Positions 1-4,298 of a DNA stretch of 6,117 nt are shown piece after piece. The notes below the pieces were generated by a model. That model was given only the letters and a program-made list of their open reading frames with translations. It did not search any database and was not told the DNA's origin. Numbering within the stretch: position 1 is the stretch's first letter; each line of letters opens with the position of its first letter. The stretch is from Actinomycetes bacterium (GTDB taxonomy: Bacteria; Actinomycetota; Actinomycetes; Actinomycetales; Microbacteriaceae): the NCBI GenBank assembly GCA_023390155.1, contig JAEWDJ010000037.1, positions 1 to 6,117 on the forward strand, given 5' to 3'. Both the position numbers and the translations under genes were made by a program.

Positions 1-2
1 TG

Positions 3-719
3 ACCGCGGAGGACGTCGGCACGAGCGCCGAGGACATGGCGGTCGTCGCCACCCGCACGGCGCACGTCTGCGGCCTCCCCTCCGCCGACGGCGGGGTGGG
101 CGAGCCGAGCGACGCGACGGCGGCCGGCGTCTACGCGGGGCTCCTCGCGACGCTGGAGCGCGCGGTCGGCACCCGCTCGGTGGAGGGACGGCGCGTCACC
201 GTGCTCGGGCTCGGTCACGTCGGGTCCCTGCTGGCGATGCGCCTCGCGAGCGAGGGCGCCCTGCTCACGGTCACCGACGTCAACCCGGCCAAGCGGGCCC
301 TCGCCGAGGCGCTCGGGGCGACCTGGGTGGAGCCGGAGGAGGCACACCGCGTCGAGGGCGACCTGTTCGTGCCCGCGGGCGTCGGCGGCGTGCTCACCGA
401 CGCGGTCATCGACGAGCTGCGCGTGAAGGCGGTCGTCGGCCCCGCGAACAACCAGCTCGCCCACCGCTCGGGTGCGGAGCGCCTGGCCGCCCGCGGCATC
501 CTGTGGGCTCCGGACTTCGTCGTCAACGCGGGCGGGGTGATATTCCTCGCCATGATGAACGAGGAGCAGCCCTCGGCCGAGGCGACCGCCGCCCGGGTCG
601 AGCGCATCGGCGAGACCGTCGCGGAGGTCTTCGTGGTCGCCGAGGCGCGCGGGATCACCACCCTCGCCGCCGCCGACGAGCTGGCCCTCGCCCGCCTGCG
701 CGAACCAGCGAACGCATAG
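3..719 (+). CDS. Leucine/valine/phenylalanine dehydrogenase family protein, C-terminal part (5' end outside window)
   Basis: This is a NAD-dependent oxidative deaminase of branched-chain or aromatic amino acids (amino acid + NAD+ to 2-oxo acid + NH4+ + NADH), acting in the cytosol. The reading frame is open to the window edge and enters with TAEDVGT. That motif lies in the middle of leucine dehydrogenases, so the true start is upstream and the ATG at 36 is internal. Visible landmarks are a Rossmann GLGHVG at 207-224 and an Asp at 276-278 after the second strand (TVTDVN), which favours NAD over NADP. The family motifs ANNQL (about 447-461) and PDFVVNAGGVI (about 513-545) follow. About 238 codons are present against roughly 350-370 in the family, so the amino-terminal substrate domain with the catalytic lysines is not seen. 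Exact substrate (Leu, Val or Phe) cannot be decided from this part. A rare ATA codon sits at 540-542. The stop is TAG, 25 nt before the next ATG. Confidence 0.9.
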   Translation, partial: TAEDVGTSAEDMAVVATRTAHVCGLPSADGGVGEPSDATAAGVYAGLLATLERAVGTRSVEGRRVTVLGLGHVGSLLAMRLASEGALLTVTDVNPAKRALAEALGATWVEPEEAHRVEGDLFVPAGVGGVLTDAVIDELRVKAVVGPANNQLAHRSGAERLAARGILWAPDFVVNAGGVIFLAMMNEEQPSAEATAARVERIGETVAEVFVVAEARGITTLAAADELALARLREPANA

Positions 720-730
720 CAACGCTCCGC

Positions 731-745
731 TAGGGTTGGTTCTCA
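731..745 (+). promoter_or_regulatory. -10 box of a probable leaderless promoter for the DDAH-like gene
   Basis: TAGGGT at 731-736 fits the actinobacterial TANNNT -10 hexamer. The A of the ATG at 745 lies 8 nt after it, about where transcription would begin, so the mRNA may start at or within a base of the start codon. No convincing -35 is visible about 17 nt upstream. An alternative reading of the same bases is a weak SD (AGGG at 732-735, 9 nt spacing). Both readings support the ATG at 745 over the in-frame TTG at 736, which would sit inside or next to these elements. Confidence 0.55.
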
Positions 746-1968
746 TGACGTCTTCGTGGGGCCGCCGGCTCATCGCATCCCTTGTCGCCGCCTTCGTGGT
801 GGCGCTCACCGTCCACGCGGCCATGATCGCCGCGTTCTACGTGGGAAGCCTCGCCGGGTCGTCGGCCCCTTCGGGGACGCTCATCGTCGCCGTCAGCAAC
901 TACTTCTCGCTGACCAGCGTCATCGCCTTCGTGCTCCTCTTCGTCGCCGGGGCGGTCGGCGCGTTCGACCGCTGGTGGACCGCGCTCATCGCGGGTCTCC
1001 TGGCGGGCGTGCTCTCGCCCGCCATCGGCACCCTCTTCACCGCCACCTCGGGCGGCTCGCCGTTCGGCGGGGAGCTCATCCTCGCGGTGCTGGGCACCCT
1101 CCTCGGCATCAACCTGCTCTACGTCGTCGGCATCACCGTCCTGACGCCGACGTTCGGCCGCTGGCTGTTCCGCGTCGTCGAGGGCGTGCGCAGCCGCTTC
1201 GAGACCGACCGCAAGGTCGCGCTCGTCCGCATCCCCGCCAAGAACCTCGCCGAGGGTCTCGTCACCCACATCGACCGCACCCCGGTGGACGCCGAGCTCG
1301 CCGACACCCAGTGGGACGGCTACGTCAACGCCCTCTCGGAGGCCGGCTGGCAGACCGTCGAGGTCGCCTCGGCGGACACCCTCGCCGACTCCGTCTTCGT
1401 CGAGGACACCGCCGTCGTCTTCGGCGATCTGGCCGTCATCACCCGCCCGGGCGCCGACTCCCGCAAGCCCGAGACCGCCGGCACGGAGGCGACCCTGCGC
1501 GCCCAGGGCCTCACGCTCGAGCGCATCGAGGAGCCCGGGACCCTGGAGGGCGGCGACGTCCTCAAGGTCGGCAAGACGGTCTACGTCGGCCGCGGTGGCC
1601 GCACCAACGGCGAGGGCATCCGCCAGCTGCGCGCGATCGTCGCGCCGCTCGGTTACACCGTCGTCGCCGTGCCGGTCACGAAGGCACTGCACCTGAAGAC
1701 CGCCGTCACCGCCCTGCCCGACGGCACGGTCATCGGCTACGAGCCGCTCGTCGACGACACCCGCGTCTTCGAGCGCTTCCTCCCCGTCCCCGAGGCGCAC
1801 GGCACCGCCGTCGTCGTCCTCGACGAGGAGACCCTGCTGCTCTCCGCGGCCGCCCCGAAGACGGCCGAGCTCCTCCACGACCTCGGCTACAAGACCATCG
1901 CCGTCGACATCTCGGAGTTCGAGCGCCTCGAGGGCTGCGTCACCTGCCTCTCCATCCGCATCCGCTGA
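745..1968 (+). CDS. Membrane-anchored dimethylarginine dimethylaminohydrolase (DDAH)-like protein
   Basis: The 407-residue protein has two parts. Residues 1-140 contain four hydrophobic segments (about 9-33, 54-74, 79-100 and 110-134), with an RR near the N-terminus but no cleavable signal peptide. Residues about 155-407 match the DDAH branch of the guanidino-modifying (arginine deiminase/amidinotransferase) superfamily, which hydrolyses methylated arginine to citrulline plus a methylamine through a Cys-His-acid centre. Visible family motifs are VRIPAKNLAEGLVTH, DSVFVEDTAVV (215-225, with E220/D221), LEGGDVL (267-273), RTN (286-288), LHLK with H316, and a C-terminal EGCVTCLS. In that last motif C401 is the likely nucleophile and C398 a second nearby Cys. 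The catalytic set therefore looks complete. DDAHs are usually soluble, about 250-300 residues, so the membrane part is extra. Codons favour C-ending forms (GTC, CTC, GCC) more than the ABC genes downstream. The start at 745 is preferred over TTG 736. True substrate is inferred and could be another guanidino compound. Confidence 0.8.
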   Translation: MTSSWGRRLIASLVAAFVVALTVHAAMIAAFYVGSLAGSSAPSGTLIVAVSNYFSLTSVIAFVLLFVAGAVGAFDRWWTALIAGLLAGVLSPAIGTLFTATSGGSPFGGELILAVLGTLLGINLLYVVGITVLTPTFGRWLFRVVEGVRSRFETDRKVALVRIPAKNLAEGLVTHIDRTPVDAELADTQWDGYVNALSEAGWQTVEVASADTLADSVFVEDTAVVFGDLAVITRPGADSRKPETAGTEATLRAQGLTLERIEEPGTLEGGDVLKVGKTVYVGRGGRTNGEGIRQLRAIVAPLGYTVVAVPVTKALHLKTAVTALPDGTVIGYEPLVDDTRVFERFLPVPEAHGTAVVVLDEETLLLSAAAPKTAELLHDLGYKTIAVDISEFERLEGCVTCLSIRIR

Positions 1969-1971
1969 GCG

Positions 1972-2008
1972 GGTGGTGCGGTGCGCTCCGCGCACCGCGC
2001 ACGCCACC
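1972..2008 (+). terminator. GC-rich hairpin just after the DDAH-like gene, probable terminator
   Basis: The core is a perfect 9-bp stem, GCGGTGCGC (1978-1986) and GCGCACCGC (1990-1998), with a 3-nt loop TCC. In an alternative fold GGTGG (1972-1976) pairs with CCACC (2004-2008), TGCG with CGCA, and GTGCGC with GCGCAC, giving about 15 bp with two small bulges. It begins 4 nt after the TGA stop. There is no U-tract, so termination activity is inferred from position and stability. Confidence 0.55.
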
Positions 2009-2063
2009 GAAGGGCACGTCGTTGTCGTCATCCCGCGGGGATGAGCGCAACGACGTGCCCTTC
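2009..2063. terminator. Long compound hairpin, possible bidirectional terminator or dispersed palindromic element
   Basis: A near-perfect palindromic unit. The outer arm GAAGGGCACGTCGTTG (2009-2024) is exactly complementary to 2048-2063 (16 bp). A 3/3 internal loop (TCG/GCG) separates it from a second perfect stem, TCATCCC (2028-2034) with GGGATGA (2038-2044), closed by a GCG loop. ACGCC at 2001-2005 can add 5 bp with GGCGT at 2064-2068 across a 3-nt bulge, but competes with the upstream hairpin. No run of T follows on either strand. It separates the DDAH-like unit from the exporter promoter. It may be a rho-independent terminator without a U-tract, or a REP-like repeat copied elsewhere in the genome. 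Confidence 0.6.
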
Positions 2064-2092
2064 GGCGTTCACTCGGGCTGCTCGCTTCCGAG

Positions 2093-2129
2093 AAAACTCT
2101 TGCGGTCCGCGCAAACCCGGCAATAGGCT
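2093..2129 (+). promoter_or_regulatory. WhiB7-type promoter of the leader ORF and ABC exporter operon
   Basis: AAAA at 2093-2096 stands 3 nt upstream of a -35 hexamer TTGCGG (2100-2105). After an 18-nt spacer comes a -10 hexamer TAGGCT (2124-2129). An AT-rich patch 3-5 bp upstream of the -35 of a sigma-A promoter is the known mark of promoters activated by WhiB7, the Fe-S antibiotic-response regulator of actinobacteria. In this GC-rich region an A4 run at that exact spot is notable. Transcription would start near 2136, giving a leader of about 318 nt before the first exporter gene. WhiB7 control is inference, since no whiB7 gene lies in the window. A second possible -10 (TAGGGC, 2131-2136) overlaps the start region. 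Confidence 0.65.
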
Positions 2130-2134
2130 GTAGG

Positions 2135-2150
2135 GCTGCCTTGTGGCGGC
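2135..2150 (+). other. Small hairpin at the predicted 5' end of the exporter mRNA
   Basis: GCTGCC (2135-2140) and GGCGGC (2145-2150) can form a 6-bp stem with one G-U pair and a TTGT loop, placed right at the predicted transcription start. It could stabilise the 5' end. This is a weak call, since short GC stems are common in such DNA. Confidence 0.3.
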
Positions 2151-2184
2151 ACACACGTGAACGCATCGAGGCCGGGAGGACGCA

Positions 2185-2268
2185 ATGGAAAAGACTGGAT
2201 ACGCACGGAACGTGACGGTGTTCGGGCTTGCCGCGCATGCGTCCTCGGAGCCGGCTCTTACCTGGTAG
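2185..2268 (+). CDS. Leader peptide (27 aa) upstream of the ABC exporter genes
   Basis: A short ORF starts at ATG 2185 and stops at TAG 2266-2268. It is preceded by GGGAGGA (2174-2180), stronger than the site of the first exporter gene. The peptide begins MEKTGYARN and ends EPALTW, with Trp as its last sense codon. It has no membrane segment and resembles no protein family known to me. Placed about 49 nt after the predicted transcription start and 185 nt before the exporter ATG, it has the layout of a regulatory leader ORF whose translation or stalling controls the RNA fold downstream. The known parallel is bmrB ahead of Bacillus bmrCD; many WhiB7-linked resistance genes also carry upstream ORFs. 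Its own SD segment GAGGACGCA (2176-2184) is perfectly complementary to TGCGTCCTC inside the ORF (2238-2246), so initiation may itself be structure-controlled. Expression is unproven. It could be a chance ORF, but SD, start and promoter spacing agree. Confidence 0.65.
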   Translation: MEKTGYARNVTVFGLAAHASSEPALTW

Positions 2269-2328
2269 GTCCCAGGAAGGACTGCGTCTCCGGCTGACTG
2301 TCGCCGGCACTTTCCGATAGCCCCGTTC

Positions 2329-2414
2329 CCGAGGGTCGAGCACGCTTCTGCGTGCCTTCGGCGACCCTCGGCGGCGACCTCTCAGCACCTCATCACCGGG
2401 TCTTCGGTGACCCG
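2329..2414 (+). promoter_or_regulatory. Putative attenuator: four alternating complementary segments before the exporter gene
   Basis: Four short segments alternate: GGGTC (2333-2337), GACCC (2363-2367), GGGTC (2398-2402) and GACCC (2409-2413). Pairing 1:2 lies within a strong stem, CCGAGGGTCG (2329-2338) with CGACCCTCGG (2362-2371). This is topped by an inner stem GCACGC/GCGTGC (2340-2345 and 2350-2355) with a TTCT loop. Pairing 3:4 gives CGGGTC (2397-2402) with GACCCG (2409-2414). Segments 2 and 3 can instead pair with each other, excluding both. A further competing hairpin, TCACCG (2393-2398) with CGGTGA (2405-2410), overlaps 3:4. CCTCGG inside the leader ORF (2243-2248) can also pair with CCGAGG (2329-2334). 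This is the form of ribosome-mediated attenuation, but no U-tract follows the 3:4 hairpin, so it could work through termination without a U-tract or Rho, or through access to the exporter start. Confidence 0.5.
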
Positions 2415-2453
2415 TCGACGATGTCGGAACATCACAAAGAAAACGGAAGTCTC

Positions 2454-4298
2454 ATGTCTGTCGCTGAAACGCATCAGCATCCCCCTCAAAGAGAACAGAA
2501 GAAGCGCTCGGGCACGATCCGCACGCTGCTGCGCATCCTGCCGTTCGCGAAGTCGGCGGCGCCACGCATCGTGCTCGGCATGGTGGCGGCGCTGCTCGCC
2601 AGCCTGGTCGCGCTCAGCATCCCGCAGGTGCTGCGGTGGCTCGTCGACGGTCCGCTGGCGGCCGGCGACCCCTCCGCGGTGTGGCCTGCGGCGCTGCTCG
2701 TCGTCGGGCTGGGCGCGGCGGAGGCCGTGTTCATCTCGCTGCGGCGGTGGTTCGTGCTCACCCCGGGCACGCACGTCGAGGCGCGCATGCGCAACGGGCT
2801 GTACGCCCAGCTGCAGGATCTGCCGGTCGCCTTCCACGACCGCTGGCCGAGCGGGCAGCTCTTGTCCCGCGCGGTGAGCGACCTCGGCCTGATCCGGCGG
2901 TGGCTGTCGTTCGGCATCGTGCTGCTCGTGGTCAACGTGGTCACGATCGTGGTCGGCTTCGCCATCCTGATCGGCTGGAACTGGATCCTCGGCCTCATCT
3001 TCCTGGTCTGCTCCATCCCGCTGTGGATCTACGGGTTCGTCTTCGAGAAGAAGTACTCGATCATCGCCCGCCGCAGCCAGGACCAGGCCGGCGACCTCGC
3101 CACCGCGGTGGAGGAGTCGGTGCACGGCATCCGCGTGCTGAAGGCGTTCGGCCGGGGCAAGCACGCCCTCAAGAACTTCGAGTCGCAGGCGGAACAGCTG
3201 CGCGGCACGGAGATCGAGAAGGCGAAGGCCATCGCCGGCATCTGGCTGTGGCTGCTGCTCATCCCGGACGTCGCGTTCGGCATCAGCCTGGTGGTCGGCG
3301 TGTGGCTCGCCGCCCAGGGCCAGCTGTCCGTCGGCGAGCTCGTCGCGTTCTTCGCGACGGCGACCGTGCTCCGGTTCCCGATCGAGTCGATCGGCTTCCT
3401 GCTGTCGATGACGTTCGACACGCGCACGGCGGCCGACCGCTTCTTCGAGGTCATGGACGAGGTCAACACGATCACCGACCCGGCCGACCCCAAGCGCATC
3501 CAGGACCCGAAGGGTGAGCTCGTCTTCGACGACGTGCACTTCCGGTACCAGGACTCGCCGGAGCGGTTCCCCGACCTCCTCGACGGCGTGCGCCTGCGGG
3601 TGGAGCCGGGGGAGACCATGGCGCTCGTCGGCCTGACCGGCAGCGGCAAGTCCACGCTGACCGCGCTCACCACCCGGCTGTACGACGTGACGGGCGGCGC
3701 CGTGCGCATCGACGGCGTAGACGTGCGGGACCTCACCCGGTACGACCTCCGCAAGGCCATCGCGATGGCGTTCGAGGACGCGACCCTGTTCTCGGCGTCC
3801 GTGCGCGACAACGTCCTGCTCGGCCGCGACGACCTCGACCCGGCCTCGCCGGAGGCGGAGCGCGTGCTCACCGAGGCCCTCGAGATCGCGCAGGCGGGCT
3901 TCGCGTACGAGCTGCCGGAGGGTCTCGACACCAAGGTGGGCGAGGAGGGGCTCAGCCTCTCCGGCGGCCAGCGGCAGCGGCTCGCGCTCGCGCGTGCGGT
4001 CGCCGCGGCGCCCAGCGTGCTCGTGCTCGACGACCCGCTGTCGGCGCTCGACGTCGACACCGAGGCGCTCGTCGAGGCGGCGCTGCGCCGGGTGCTGGCC
4101 TCCACCACCGCGCTCATCGTCGCGCACCGCCCCTCCACGGTGATGCTCGCCGACCGGGTCGCGCTGCTGGAGGACGGCCGCGTCACCGCGGTCGGCACCC
4201 ACCACGACCTGCTCGCGTCGAGCGAGCACTACCGGTTCGTCATCTCCAGCCTGGAGGACGAGCAGAACGACGAGATCCTGCAGGAGGTGAACCTGTGA
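2454..4298 (+). CDS. Heterodimeric ABC multidrug exporter, half 1 (degenerate ATP-site subunit)
   Basis: A 614-residue half-transporter of the type IV (MsbA/BmrCD) exporter fold: six membrane helices in about residues 39-320, then a nucleotide-binding domain from about 355. Visible motifs are A-loop Tyr365, Walker A GLTGSGKST (393-401, Lys399), LSGGQ (502-506), Walker B with Asp526, D-loop SALD (530-533) and H-loop His558. Two key residues differ from consensus: the Q-loop reads AFED with Glu441 in place of Gln, and Walker B is followed by Asp527 instead of the catalytic Glu. This is the degenerate-site pattern of BmrC and LmrC-like subunits. The partner gene overlaps by 4 nt. The start at ATG 2454 is chosen because GGAAG (2445-2449) lies 4 nt before it in an A-rich stretch. 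In-frame ATG 2421 and GTG 2352 are possible, but GTG 2352 lies inside the leader hairpin. The protein probably sits in the cytoplasmic membrane and expels hydrophobic drugs or lipids. Substrate is not known. Confidence 0.92.
   Translation: MSVAETHQHPPQREQKKRSGTIRTLLRILPFAKSAAPRIVLGMVAALLASLVALSIPQVLRWLVDGPLAAGDPSAVWPAALLVVGLGAAEAVFISLRRWFVLTPGTHVEARMRNGLYAQLQDLPVAFHDRWPSGQLLSRAVSDLGLIRRWLSFGIVLLVVNVVTIVVGFAILIGWNWILGLIFLVCSIPLWIYGFVFEKKYSIIARRSQDQAGDLATAVEESVHGIRVLKAFGRGKHALKNFESQAEQLRGTEIEKAKAIAGIWLWLLLIPDVAFGISLVVGVWLAAQGQLSVGELVAFFATATVLRFPIESIGFLLSMTFDTRTAADRFFEVMDEVNTITDPADPKRIQDPKGELVFDDVHFRYQDSPERFPDLLDGVRLRVEPGETMALVGLTGSGKSTLTALTTRLYDVTGGAVRIDGVDVRDLTRYDLRKAIAMAFEDATLFSASVRDNVLLGRDDLDPASPEAERVLTEALEIAQAGFAYELPEGLDTKVGEEGLSLSGGQRQRLALARAVAAAPSVLVLDDPLSALDVDTEALVEAALRRVLASTTALIVAHRPSTVMLADRVALLEDGRVTAVGTHHDLLASSEHYRFVISSLEDEQNDEILQEVNL
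4282..4290 (+). promoter_or_regulatory. Full-consensus ribosome binding site for the second exporter gene
   Basis: AGGAGGTGA is a complete match to the anti-Shine-Dalgarno end of 16S rRNA. It lies inside the last codons of half 1 and 4 nt before the GTG start at 4295. It fixes the GTG as start and, with the GTGA stop/start overlap, indicates translational coupling and matched production of the two subunits. Confidence 0.85.

Noticed and set aside
1186..1188. Internal GTG (codon 148) as start of a separate soluble DDAH
   Set aside because: The only SD-like bases (GAGGG) lie too close to the GTG, and the frame continues without break from the membrane part. A separate start is not supported, though not excluded.
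756..2126. Arg/Pro-rich + strand frame of 456 codons overlapping the DDAH-like gene
   Set aside because: Its composition is typical of an out-of-frame reading of GC-rich coding DNA, and it runs through both hairpins. The overlapping frame has catalytic motifs.
2248..2257. Perfect palindrome GAGCCGGCTC as an operator
   Set aside because: It lies inside the leader ORF well downstream of the promoter. Ten-base GC palindromes are expected by chance here, so no operator is claimed.
730..2388. Long open frame on the minus strand (552 codons) opposite the DDAH-like gene and leader region
   Set aside because: Its composition is that of a GC-rich antisense shadow (strings of Arg, Gly, Asp, Glu). It resembles no family, and the + strand frame has clear conserved motifs.
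2136..2453. A metabolite riboswitch as the leader RNA
   Set aside because: I could match no known riboswitch class core. The presence of a leader ORF with alternating stems fits ribosome-mediated control better.
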